Origin: Glandiceps talaboti
Lineage: Eukaryota > Hemichordata > Enteropneusta > Spengelidae
DNA length: 64,000 bases
NCBI RefSeq assembly: GCF_964340395.1
Contig: NC_135550.1
Coordinates: forward strand, 27,450,176 to 27,514,175
Direction of reading: 5' to 3'
Position numbers and translations under genes: made by a program. Positions 1-18,600 of this stretch are shown in pieces (the first letter of the stretch is position 1; each line of letters opens with the position of its first letter). Below the pieces are notes generated by a model. That model saw only the letters and a list, made by a program, of their open reading frames with translations. It was not told the origin of the DNA and ran no database searches.

Positions 1-2663
1 AAATATTTCACACACAAGACAGATGTGAAAGTAAAAAGGGTACTCTTGTAGTTTATTAAACATTGCATACATTATTCCTCTAAGGATTACAATTTTTGTG
101 TTCTTCTCAAACTTCACAAAAATTTCACAGTAAAATAGAAATGTTTCACTATACTTGGAACATCACGTTATCAAATATGGCTAGTAAATTATCTATGAAT
201 GACAAAATCAGAGACTGTAAAATAGGTCTACTTGCTCAGCTCTATCAAGTTTCTCAAAGTGAGTGTTGTCTGACGACGTGGTGGCACAGCATGTCATATC
301 TTGCAGACTAACAAATCACTGACTTACTGGTATGTTTAAATTCTCATTGATTACAGCTAAATATTTACCCAATCTATACTAATAGTTTTCTGATGCTAAA
401 TGGTTGGTATGCGCCAATATTCTATTTGACACATTTTTGATGCTTCAATAGAACTATCTTTTCAACTTATAAAAATTTCATTTAAAGCAGGGATCAATAA
501 ATGCTGTTGATGATAGTGTATGTGGCCATTGACATGTATTGATTTACTTCAAGGTTGCATTACATGTGATACATGCATGTTTAAAGTCTTTGTTTCACAT
601 CATATACTTCATTAATAAACAACATTATTACATATGTACCAGAAATTGCTTTACACCAGTGTGTGCATACTAGTAGTATTTGTACAACAGTGCAATACCG
701 AAAACATTATTGCATACCTGGATGCAAATGATATGCAAATGAGGACACCATTATTCATTCTACAATGCAAAAGTGTGTGATCGCATGGTGTCTCTTTTAC
801 AGAAATTTGCTGTTTTCAGATAAACATATGTAATAATAACAGAAGCCCATGCCATGCAAGTGCCAGTATCGGTACTCAGGGGTATTTGCACTCATGCTTG
901 CAGTGTTTTCTGCTGTACTTTAACTCACTATGCTTGTGAAAGTACTGCCGCAGAGAACACAGCAAGCACTCGAGAAAATTCCTCGAGTATGCCACACTTA
1001 CACTTGTTCTTTCATCATGATATAGTGTAAATTATATAGTATGTTGTATGACAACAATCATCATCTTTTACTTCAAAAGACTGAAGCTAGATGCGAAGAG
1101 AACTGGTCAAAATATATCTTACATACAAACAGTCCCATGTGAATCAACCTCCTGAGCTGTGATAACTGAAGAAACTCTGATGATCATAAATCAATTAGTG
1201 GAAATATAATATCTTAATTAATAAGAAGACAGATTATTGGAGGCAATTGGTTTTAAAATGTTCAAACATATAGGCTTGCTTTGCCCTGCATAACTTTTGC
1301 TGTGTTCTGAAGCACAAGCAGTTTCAATGTACTCTGACGCTTACTGAACTGTAATCTTGAATCTTACAAAATGATGTACCAGTGATTATCCTCCTGTCAA
1401 TCAACCTGTATTATTGTCATCACAAACTTGATATGTTGTCACACTTTCAAATAACAGCTTGTATTTAGCTAATCATATTCAAATACCTCTTTATGGTGCA
1501 TTGGTATGGAATGTTTTAGAATGCTTGCAGATCAGTTTTCAGGTTTTCTTGATACTTTTTAGTATGACAATCAAGTAACTGCTACCAATATGTCTTATTA
1601 AGCTAATTGCACTACTCTACCATCTCACATAGACAAAACATGTACAATTGATTAAATGCAGATATTTTCAAACCTAAAAAAATGATATTCTTACAGAATG
1701 ATTTAGACATCCAAATATTCTATACATGTATTTTCTTACATTACATTTCACAAATATTGGGTCTATAATTCTGTTATCTTATAACACAAATCTTAAAATT
1801 AAACCACTTCCTGAAAGCTAAGTCATCTATCTGTACATCTTCCTACAAGGTAATCATGGTAAAATTGTCAATTCATTGCACTTCTGATCTTTGAGATTTT
1901 CTAATCTGTGAGTTAGTTTAAAAAGTAACTTACAAAACATGATTTTAAAGCATTATCCTTATGCTATTCTTAATACCTAAGACACTGATTCTCATATGGT
2001 TTAACTTTTATAAATAACATGTGCTTAATACATAGCCTGATATTACCCCGGTATCCGGTATCTAACCATTTAAGGTTATTGCATATTATTTTCATTTAAT
2101 GTAAAAAATACCCTGCAAAATGTACATTGACTGTATTCTTACAGAAATAAAGATAGTAGTGTGCAGAGAAGCAATGGTGAACATAGGAATCACAGGTCAT
2201 TCACCAGCACATAATTATCTCTTTACATTTAAAACAGCCTTTATGGAGTGGGAGTAGTTTGGACACACAAGGAAATCTACTCTCACCAAGAGCACGCTAA
2301 CATGAACAGTTCTGTGCAACTCTTACTCTTAGAGCAGTATTTGAAAGACTTGTATTATTATCAACATGAATGTAAATTCAGTCGGCAGAATTATATGAAA
2401 TATTCAGCAAACACTCATCATTTTTAGCTTTACTTTTCTAGAAAATCTTGTCTTACATATGAACAGCAAAATAAATATATGGCTGATATTTGTAGGTATT
2501 ACTTAGTTTTACAGGAAGCAATAAACTCACAAGGAATGACTGGGTGGGACAATTTTCTACCAGCAATTGGATAAACATGGAATGATTGTATCAGGAACTG
2601 GGGATCAGATTTGTTGGATAAGAACAATTCAATCAGTTAAGTAAAGAGTTTTTAACAATTCAG
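1..2663. other. No gene recognised; 3' flank of CNIH4
   Basis: I see no convincing coding region here. The only open frame over 60 codons, at 96-311, has no recognisable motif and no splice partners. The stretch is AT-rich and may hold distal 3' untranslated sequence of CNIH4 or the end of a neighbouring gene beyond the left edge. Confidence 0.4.
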
Positions 2664-2669
2664 TTTATT
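2664..2669 (-). other. Poly(A) signal candidate for CNIH4
   Basis: TTTATT on the plus strand reads AATAAA on the minus strand, about 155 bases past the CNIH4 stop codon. It is the first canonical signal I see downstream of that stop. Confidence 0.45.
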
Positions 2670-2822
2670 ACTGAATACTATGAGCTAATGATATAAAAAT
2701 AAAATGAAAGGAGACAGTCATTTAGGTATAAACATACACACTTCATTTTCTGCCACCAATACTTGTACAGATGGTGGGGACATTTGCCATCAGCTCAATA
2801 ACTTGAAAGTGTTGAAGACAGC

Positions 2823-8895
<6,073 letters not shown>

Positions 8896-9232
8896 GGTTG
8901 AATCTACAATATTCGTATACTATACTGCACACAAATGTCACCGCACTTCCTGTTTGCTACTGCTTCGCCTGTCTAGCGACCTCAATCCGTTCGTCAGGGT
9001 AAGCGCGAGATTTTGCGAGACTACGATACTTGCCTTACAGATAATACGACTTACGAAAGTGTTAGTATAATTTGCCTTACATTATTCTAATATTAGTTTT
9101 CGGAATAATATTTAGACCTTGCAAATCAGAACGCCACATCAAATAGTGCATACCACGTTATAGGTCAGGGCCCCCCTGTTCGAGCTCGTACCTCTAGCCT
9201 CAAGCAGTAACTACAGTAACAAATCGACCAGA
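8896..9232. promoter_or_regulatory. Divergent promoter between CNIH4 and a Mab-21-like gene
   Basis: Only 337 bases separate the two divergent start codons. The stretch is richer in CpG than its surroundings (8970-9060), contains an ETS-like ACTTCCTG around 8945, and has two GCGAGA words around 9004-9020. I see no clear TATA box for either direction. Transcription start sites cannot be placed from sequence alone. Confidence 0.55.
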
Positions 9233-11735
9233 ATGGCGACCGTCCACGATGAACTCAGTGGTGCTTTAAATAATTTTACCAAAGTGAAAATCGAAACGAG
9301 TCGACAGGGCTCTAGAAAAGCTATCTCACTCTGTCTGGAATACGCTGTAAAACCAATTTTGACGAAAATTGCAGAAATCGAACCTCGATTTAAAGCGGAC
9401 CCACCATTGGCGACAAGTAGTTATTTTGAGGGCTTGAGAGTATCCGCGACCAACGAGTTCGAATTCCTCGTTTCTCTGGTGCACCTGCTGTCTTTTCGTG
9501 GATATGACGACGTCGGACACCGAGATCCTAAATATGGTTGCTATGGATATTTAGTTGCCAAACATTCTAATTATGACATAGCTGATTTGGTGGAAGCAAC
9601 ACCAACCACCTCAAAGTCTAAAGGGTACACCGGACTTGGCGTTCTTTCAGCCTGTAGAGTGAAGCGAGTATTCTTTGATCTTGTCAAGAGAGCTGTTGAC
9701 AACTTACCAAAGTCACCAAACAAGCAAGTTGAAGTTAAAGGTGAGACCAGATGATAGAGGATGAAAACATAGATTTTAGATGTGTTTTTTCCCATTTTCA
9801 ATGCAGATTTGAGGATGTACTGCAGTATTAGCTGCTAATAATATACTATTAAACAATACCTACTTTCTGTATAAAGTTTAGTGCATGTTTCTCCTTTCAC
9901 AAGTTAGTTACAACGTACATAACAGTTTATCATGAAAATAACAATAGGAAATCCAACGGTCGTACCGTTATAATCTTTTCTCTGAACATTACACGCATCT
10001 ATTGTCTGAACAATTCACTATTTGCTTTGGCTCACCTACATGACATAAATTCAAAACATTTCTGACAAAAGTAAAAGTTGCACTTTTGCACGTAATATTA
10101 TCACTATTTCAACTATTGAATTCCACGAATACGTTTGAATAGTCCTAGACTGCAGTGTTAGTGTGAATACCTCCGTGTAGGCTAGGCTGACGGTTATTTT
10201 ACTCGTGGTTTGATTTTTTTAAAATGCAATCATAAAAAAAATAAGATTTACGTGTGTCCGCTCCACAATTCACTCCCCCTGATATTCAGTGATTGAGAGT
10301 GTATTTTATTGAGACAGTTGTATTTTATTGAGACAGTTGTGTGCAATATTATCGTATTGGACGTGTCAGAACATGACATTGTAAACTATATTGTATTAGG
10401 CTTGTCGGAAAGAGAACTATGTTATGCGTTCCTACATCGACCACTTAGAACCATGCAAACATTAGTACGACGGAATGTGACAGATTGTCAGGACTGTATA
10501 TCCGCGAGCCATAGTAAATAATTGTCAAAAGAAGTATTTGAACATTCCACTACAAGTTAATTGTATAATACATTGGTCATCCTGTATTTGGGCTTTGTTC
10601 CAATAAAATAGTCTAATGCGATGTCACTGGGAACTGAGACAGAAATAATTTAGCGCAACGACATAATATATCAAAATTGCCATATTACAAAGTAAAAGTT
10701 GCAGTTATTGAGAGTAACAGTTTTCCACCAACTTACGCCTACTACAGGCCCCTATGCATCATTTTCCAATCTGACTTTTGACATATTTGGGTGGAAATTA
10801 ATGAAGTCTCTGTTAAATTGATACAAAACGCTGTATAAAATACTCTTCGCATTTTTAAAATCGGAGTTCATATTGCGTCTATTTTGGCCTAATACAACTG
10901 AAGAATCTATCCCAAGAATCGAGTATCCAACAAAGCTTTCAAAGTTCCAGGAACACTCTCTCCAGTTTTAGGCCTTAAGTTTATAAATCACACTTTTTGC
11001 AATGCTATCATTCACCTATCTGGTATCACCCAACACATGTCATTTAGATATTAGTAGCTGGCATTTATTTGTTTTTTTTTACGACATACAGATGTTGACG
11101 ATATCCCTGTCTTAAGTATAACAGCTGACGGTGAAACATACAGCATTGAGTTGGTGCCCTGCATACCATTCCAAGCCGCCTCTGATTGGCCACCAAGTGC
11201 CGTTGAGTGGGGTAAAGAGACCAATGAATGGCTAACACCCAATGTCATCAAAGAAGTAAAAAAGTTCGGGTTCCACTTACTTCCAAAGTCTTGTCCAATC
11301 GACCCAGAAGATAAGAATCTGTGGCGTTTATCGTTTTCACGAAGTGAAAAGTTTCTGCTGCAACACGCCGATGCCGACTCAGTGAATGGAAGACGAAAGC
11401 AATGCGAGCGTATTTTGAAAACCATGCGTGAGGCTCATCGAGATGTTTTCGCGCCTGTCGTTTCATACCACATCAAGACGATATTCTTACACGAATGCAT
11501 GAAGTTTTCCAGTGGAAGTGATTGGACGAAAGACAAGCTTGAAGAACGATTCAATGGTCTGTTGCGAAGTATGATTTACGCCTTAGAGAAAGGACAGTGT
11601 CCACATTTCTTCATCGCCGGTTGTAATTTGTATGCGCATTATGGCAGTGAAAGTTTAAACAAAGCGGCCAGTGTGCTGAGGGATATCTTAGGCAGTCTAT
11701 CCAACCAACCAGCCAATTCTAAATATTTGCAATAG
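9233..11735 (+). CDS. Mab-21-domain protein, cGAS-like receptor candidate (copy 1, acidic triad kept)
   Basis: Two exons, 9233-9740 and 11092-11735, join in phase 1 (AAAG|GTGAGA; TACAG|AT) to give 383 aa, the usual Mab-21 length. The N-terminal lobe contains SSYFEGLRV followed by N-E-F-E-F, with E75 and E77 at the positions of cGAS E225 and D227. Exon 2 opens with YSIELVPC, placing E189 at the position of the third catalytic acid. The rest is the Mab-21 helical lobe: DWPPSAVEW, NLWRLSFSRSEK, RKQCERILKTMR, HIKTIFLHEC, CPHFFIAGCNLY. In this family, active members make cyclic dinucleotides after sensing DNA or RNA, while MAB21L1/2 are developmental and catalytically inert. I cannot tell which applies. 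Ser replaces the usual Gly in the Gly-Ser substrate loop (S62-S63). The start codon has a good context and matches the tandem copy. Confidence 0.88.
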
Positions 11736-12057
11736 ATCAAGAGAAACAGGAAGAGAGACGACGTATGGCTTATTTATACAGTGTTGATAAATACGACCAC
11801 GATGGACTTTCACATGACCATCGCTTCACATTTCTCTTCCCTTCGTGTTAATGATTTGAAACGTAAACTCATTTTGCCAATCAGAGAGCCTTCAAAACTT
11901 CACTAAAAACCACTTTTTTGCCATTTTGTGCTGTCACTTCGTGTCTTTAAAATTCAACGTACATCTGAGTTCATGCCAATCGACCTCAGACGTCGACCAC
12001 CCAACATTCGTGGTCTGAGAATCGACTGCCTAGTCGGGATAGTAACCTATTAGTGTC

Positions 12058-12189
12058 GAATTTTGTGTGAGGTGTAAACGTATCATGAATATTTATATTT
12101 TGAATTTTGTGTGAGGTGCAAACGTATCATAAATGTTTATATTTTGAATTTTGTGTGAGGTGTAAACGTATCGTAAATGTTTATATTTT
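12058..12189 (+). repeat. Three tandem copies of a 44-bp unit
   Basis: Units begin at 12058, 12102 and 12146 with GAATTTTGTGTGAGGTG and end in ATTTATATTTT. They differ by only a few substitutions. The array lies about 320 bases past the copy 1 stop, upstream of an AATAAA at 12333, so it may be in that gene's 3' untranslated region. Confidence 0.9.
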
Positions 12190-12332
12190 GAAGTAGAATA
12201 TGAATATAAAACACCTGAAATAACAACCTATAGCTTAAGATAAATGAGCGAAGAATACATTTTCACCAGATACAATTTGTAATTTAATATGTAAATATCT
12301 TAAAGAAACGAGAAATGATGATATAATAATTG

Positions 12333-12338
12333 AATAAA
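12333..12338 (+). other. Poly(A) signal candidate for the first Mab-21-like gene
   Basis: AATAAA about 600 bases past the stop at 11735. Another AATAAA follows near 12565. Which one is used cannot be told from sequence. Confidence 0.35.
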
Positions 12339-12865
12339 TACTCGTGTATGAGTCCTGCTTTAAGTCACTACCATTTCCATGGCGTCCTATAAGGCCACAA
12401 GCTCAACTAGTTCCTAAGAACTATTTCTGTGGCCCTAGTCAGAAATGTGTTTTGTACGTTTCTACATTATCTATTTTATGGCTCATTTGACTTGTAAATT
12501 TTGATATTTTTACACATTTGTAGATATTAAGTTTCGAGTATGTTGTAAACCTATGATTTCTGGCAATAAATTATTTCCGTGTCCTCGACGAATATTATTT
12601 CCTTCTCTTGTAGCCTTCGTTTGAACTCAGAGCACTATACTTTATCGGTATGTTATCATCTTTCCAGAATATTAAGGCATCTAATATTGAGTCGTTATGA
12701 ATATCTCATGTCGGATAGTGCCAATCCTTTGAAAATGATGGTATGTATCAAGACCGTCGTCCATAACATCTCAGTGCCTGCAAGATTAAGTAGTCAAAAT
12801 AAGATGTCAATCTGATTGGTCAATTGGTCTTGGTCACATGAGACATTGAGTTCGTAGTAAACATA

Positions 12866-14681
12866 ATGTTGAGTAGTAAACGTTTAACTAAAATAGTTTT
12901 GCAGTCACTGCTGTGCTATACAGTACGTACCAATAGTATGTCAACCAATATGACAGGTGCAGATTACCTCAAACTGAACCATGCACTGGAAAAATTCACA
13001 GAGATGAAAATATTACCAAGTCGGGAAGATTCAAAGAAGGTGATATCAATGTGTATTGAAAAAGTGGTCAATCCCTTATTAACAAAAGTCGCTCTAGAAG
13101 ACCATCGTTTCAAAACTGATTTTCCATTAATCCCGATTGGCAGCTATTTCGAAGGAATGAAAGTATCGAAGTCCAATAATTTCACCTTGCTTGTGCCTTT
13201 GGTTCAGCTTCTGTCTTTTAAAGGTTTCGATGATGTTGGATCTAGAGAACATCGTTTTTCGTCTTATGGTTATGTTATCGCCAAACATTCCGCCTATGAT
13301 ATCTCCGATTTGGTGGAAAGTAAACCAGAGCGATGTCACGTAGAGGGCTATATGGGTTTAGGAGTGCTGTCCGCAGCGAAACTCCGTCACAAATTTTGCT
13401 GTGTCTTAGAAACCGTCGTGCAAGAAAATCCCCTAGATTCAGACCTGAAGATCTCCGTTAGACAAGAAGGTAAGACAAATATTGCATCTAATAGCACATA
13501 ATGTGTGTAATGCTATTAATTGAAAATATGTAAAATCATTCGTTAAAAAAATAGTTACTTGTAACTTGAGACTACAACATATCAAATTATTAATATGGTA
13601 TTATATGGATGGATTTAACTGACAACGAATGGTTTAATTGCTACACATTTGTAACTGGAACTAACTACAATAATCATGTAAATGTTATTCTTTATTCCTA
13701 CGCTGTCATGTAAATTTAATGCAGATTTAATTTCTAACTATTTAACTATAAACCACCTGTTAAACCATTTTAAAATCATATTTCCCCTACGTTGTGTCGT
13801 GTTAATGTTGGTACGGTTATTGAAAATTGTCTGAATCTCTCCAAAACATTTGTAGATTCTTTGGTTATAGTTAACACAGGTCTCCCAAGGTGTTGTATTA
13901 TCTGTAAGATACTTAACCTTTACAACAGTTGTGAATATCATGCAGGGATTTAACGACTCTTAACTTTCCACTGACACGTATCTTTTGGAGACAGAACTAT
14001 TTCAGGTAGTAAATTCCTGACTGAATGAATTATTGTTTGCCGTTCACAGACGCTGCTACAGTGTTAGAGATTACCCTTGGTGACCAGTGCTACAATATGT
14101 ACCTAATACCTTGTTTAAACTTCCAGTCTGAGTGGCCTCCCAGTGCAAAAGAATGGGGTCATGACCTCAATGACTGGCTCACAGCTAGTGACGTGGACGA
14201 CATCAAAGACTTCGGTTACTATGTAATACCGCAGCAAAATTTGATAGAAGGTGGAGATGAGAATTTGTGGCATCTTTCATTCTCTCGAAGTGAGAAGTTT
14301 CTCCTCCGACATACCGATATTGATTCCCCAAATGGAAAGCGAAAGCAATGCGAAAGAATATTGAAGACTATCCGCGAGGCCAACCGTGAAGACTTCGGAC
14401 CAGTTACTTCGCATCACATCAAAACCATTCTGTTGCATGAGAGTAAGAGGTTTCACAGGTCAGACCAATGGACGAGAGAGATGCTTGGAGAGAGATTCGT
14501 TGGTGTTCTAAAAAGTCTTGTCTCAGCTCTGGAGAGACGTCGGTGTCAACATTTCTTCGTAGAAGGATGTAATCTATTTGCTCAGTATGATCTTGCCGAT
14601 TTGAATGAAGTCGCTGCTAAAATGAAAGACATCTATACTGAAATTTACAATATGCCAGAAAGCACGAAATATCTCAAATGA
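12866..14681 (+). CDS. Mab-21-domain protein, tandem copy 2, acidic triad lost
   Basis: Exons 12866-13469 and 14050-14681 join in phase 1 at the same place as in copy 1, giving 411 aa from the first ATG or 387 aa from the ATG at 12938, which aligns with the start of copy 1. The second exons are about half identical by eye, sharing LSFSRSEKFLL, RKQCERILKT, HIKTI and GCNL. The Gly-Ser loop is intact (G92-S93 in GSYFEGMKV). The catalytic positions read N105, T107 and Y219 instead of acids, so nucleotidyl transfer is not expected. The open frame and conserved helical lobe argue against a dead pseudogene; a binding or regulatory role is an inference. The extra 24 residues before M25 contain no acidic residue and several Lys/Arg, so a targeting peptide is possible if the first ATG is used. 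Confidence 0.86.
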
Positions 14682-15458
14682 ACGAAACTAGTCCTCAATT
14701 CATGGCGACACGTGTAACTAACCATTACCCGAAGTTTACATGCCACATGAACCAAATTACACCTGAATATAATTTGTCATTTAACCTGAAACCATTATTG
14801 AAAATAACGATCTGTAATTTAACATTAATTTCAGGGACCAGGGCGTTTATTTGTACCACTCATTTGTGTTATATTTTATTATATATTTTTTATCTTTATT
14901 TATAAAGTAACAAACGCTCTACGAAGCAAGATCCATCATCTCTGTCAATTCTATACTATCGTATTCAAAAGAGTCTGCCGATCAAAAGGAACAACGCACT
15001 GCTGCATGTTGAAGACGGTGTTCGTCGAACCAACCCATTTCAAGTTGGTAGGACTGTGCCCTGTTTGACACTGTATTCACATGCTTATGTTTCTAAATGA
15101 ATCAATATATTAAGTTTTGACACTAGTACTGATATCGAACAAAATGCTTCGTCTATACTTCTACTTTCGGAAATATCTTTTGCTTTGCAAAATAACTTTT
15201 ACGCTACTTCGAGTGATTAGTTATGGTAGAATCTCATACCATTGAAGAAAACAGTGTCATGATGATGTAACCTTTTAGTAATTACGAGACGAAGAAAGTG
15301 GAGGAGGGTCAGATTTTACTTGTTTTCCTACGGTCCATCCCTCGTAACTACTGAATGCTTCCCAAGCACATCTGTATGTATGTATGTATGTATGTATGTA
15401 TGTATGTATGTATGTATGTATGTATGTATGTATGTGTGTGTGTGTGTGTGTGTATGTA

Positions 15459-15491
<33 letters not shown>

Positions 15492-15522
15492 ATGTATGTA
15501 TGTATGTATGTATGTATGTATG

Positions 15523-15553
<31 letters not shown>

Positions 15554-15660
15554 TAGCATCGTCCAATTGCCAATAAAGAAAAACGCAACTTTGATTCCGC
15601 TGTTAAACATAAAAAATGGTGGAATTAAAAACATCACGAGTATTCTATCAAGATCGATAT
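14682..15660. repeat. Intergenic stretch with a TGTA/TG microsatellite
   Basis: Between the convergent ends of the second Mab-21-like gene and the LamG-like gene there is no further gene. A compound (TGTA)n-(TG)n-(TGTA)n tract occupies about 15372-15552. The Met-Tyr-Val-Cys and His-Thr-Tyr-Ile frames over it are artefacts. Confidence 0.85.
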
Positions 15661-18600
15661 TTAGTCATCAATTAATCCGGTATATAAAGCATCTATCTCT
15701 TCTGTGTATAAAACTCGTCTGTACAATTTTAATTCGTCTATAAGACCATTGAAATTATCTAGTTCAACCGACCGAGAGCGCGATACTTGATAACCAGATC
15801 GTGATACTACTGATTTTCTTCCACCAATAACCAAAGGAGCATCTCTCGTAATGATATTTCCCGTGCAGCACTCCTCGTCTCCATCTTGTTTCACTCCGTC
15901 CACGTACAAAAGTAGCAGAGAGCCATCATACGTCATAACTATGTGGTGCCATTCGTTGTCGTTGGCCTCAATGTTTTTGTATGGGTAGGTTGAGCTCTGG
16001 CCGAAGACAATTTGACTGTAACCTTGTTTTACATTGATATTGATGACTGCTGCGAGGTTGTCGTGTGAACCAGCGCGAATTTCCCATGTATTGTGCCATA
16101 CTATACTTTGCTCACTGTTGAATTTCGCACTACGTTTGTACCAAAGACTAACGGAGAACTGGTTTCCCCATTGATAACCCTTTAGGAGATTGACTTCAAG
16201 GTTTCCGTTGCCATTAAAATTTGAAGCAGAGCCCAAGATTGAGTCTGACGAGTCTAGAAACTGGCCCTCGCCGCTTTTACCATATCGATGGTGACAGGAA
16301 TGGTCGTTAAAGTCTTCATCAAAGGGAAAGTGGGCCACCAGATAAGGGTCCTTGCATTCGTTTGGGTTATTCTTAGCATACAAGTACTTTACCTCTTCAT
16401 GACTTATACTGGTGTTGAGAATAATCAATTCATCAACCAACCCATCAAAGTACTCGCCAGTTGCACCAACACCGCCACCACCGATGGTAAGAGGAGTGTC
16501 GCGTGTAGGTGGTTCACTAGAACACGACTGGCGAATCGATTTGTGTCGTTTTACACCGTCCAGGTAAAAGTCCATATTCATTCCATTCGATGTAATCACA
16601 ACATGATGCCACGTGTTGTGTTCAGCTGGGATATTTTGGTAAGTCCATTGTTGTCTGTACGCATCCCAGCACGTGAAGATATTTGCACCTATCATCTGGC
16701 CCACCATCTCCTTTGACATACGGATATCCCATGTACCATGCTCGGGTGCTCCGTTCGACAGAATCGCAACATTTTTGTCCCAGTCACCCAGTCTTTTGAT
16801 CCATAAGCTAACACTGAAACCACTTGCCCAATTATGAAGTCGGAAACCATCGACATTAATTTTTCCTGCACCTACGAATTTCGCTGCTCCTCCTTGAACG
16901 CCGATCCCCTTCGTCATAGTCACTTCTCCTATCACGTTGCCATGGTTATCATTTCCAGTTGCATCTTTGGTATCCTCGTCGAAATTGAGATACATAATTG
17001 AATGTCTAGATATCTTTGATTCTGTAGATCAAATATATTGAGATAAAAGTTATGATGTTATACAAATAAATTATGTATTTATAATTTAATTGCAATATAT
17101 TGAACCAGACTAACGAAGGTATTTTATAGCTGACTTACTATAAGGTTGTAATATAACATGTGGAATATAAAATCGTACACAACCTTGAATAGACCCAGGG
17201 AATGAAAAGAGCAACATTTGGATAAAAACATGAATAGAGGTATATTAATAACTATGCATGACTTTACTGACGAGAAGAAAAAGAAAAATGGATGAATGTT
17301 AGAGGAAGAGTGTAATAACAACCGAATAAAATGAAGAAAAAAAACTTACCAATCTCCTCACCCACTGGTTTGATGTTTGATTCTTCTCCGCAGTTACATG
17401 TATAATTCTTGAGTTCGGATTTTTCTTCCACTGGATTCCTCTTTGCTACACCAAAAAAATGTGGGTTTTTTTAAATAAGCTTTGTCGGTTTTATTTTGAA
17501 CTTACATTAGTTACCATGGTAATGACATTGGCCGAAGGAATGGTCGGAAGTGTTCGGTTTTTGAATATTGACATATGTCTTGACATTTTGAACTGTTCAT
17601 CCACTTTTGAGATTTCACCAGACACGTTTGATAGAAAACGTGTGCGACTAAATGGACGTACTGTAAGCAAACCATTGCCGTTTGTACCGGAATTAGGACA
17701 GTCCAATACCAGAAGGGTTCAGACACTCGAGTTAACTATCCTTTAATACCATTCCTGCACATGTATAGCACAACCTATATGCAGAATATTCTTGATATAT
17801 ATGTAAGAGTATACTTTGAATATTTTCAGATATAATGGAAATCTAAAATTATATAGTTTTTTTACTGTAAGACAAAATACTTTATATCTGATATCCACAC
17901 AACTCGATCTGATGGCATGGACATATTGATAGGTCACATGATTTCCGGAGTACTAGGTCTCACGAGTATCTGCATGGCCTTTGAGGGCAACAAAATTACG
18001 AATAAACAAAGCTAGTAAATACTTCATAATTTAATGTAGTATTGATGCACTGGTAAGCGTTCATACCTACATACATACATACATACATACATACACACAT
18101 ACATACATACATACATACATACATACATACATACATACATACATTCATTTAATTCACTTATTGACTATATCTTACCAGACTTCCCAGTTCTTGGCGTTGA
18201 AGGATCTACGTCGGCTATGACAGCTGATATCGATGGTGAAATGATTCTTTCTTCCTTTCCTATGAATGTATATGTACATTGTAATAATCATAGACACGTA
18301 ATGAACAAATTACCAAAATAAACATTGCCGTTATTTCAATGTCATGTCGTATTAATGTTCTAAACAATTTCAACTTTGAACCTTGGTTCCTCAGATGACA
18401 TTGTCGATGGCTCTGAAGATATAAAGAACAAATTGAGACCGAAGGCACTCTTAAAAATCTAGATGCACACACGTGCACAAACACAAACACAAACACAAAC
18501 ACAAACACAAACACAAACACAAACACAAACACAAACACAAACACAAACACAAACACAAACACAAACACAAACACAAACACAAACACAAACACAAACACAA

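Noticed and set aside
15320-15640. Frames of Met-Tyr-Val-Cys and His-Thr-Tyr-Ile repeats
   Set aside because: They read through a TGTA/TG microsatellite; the same artefact recurs at 21.8-22.1, 25.8-26.2, 28.9-29.2, 30.1-30.9, 36.9-37.2 and 38.2 kb.
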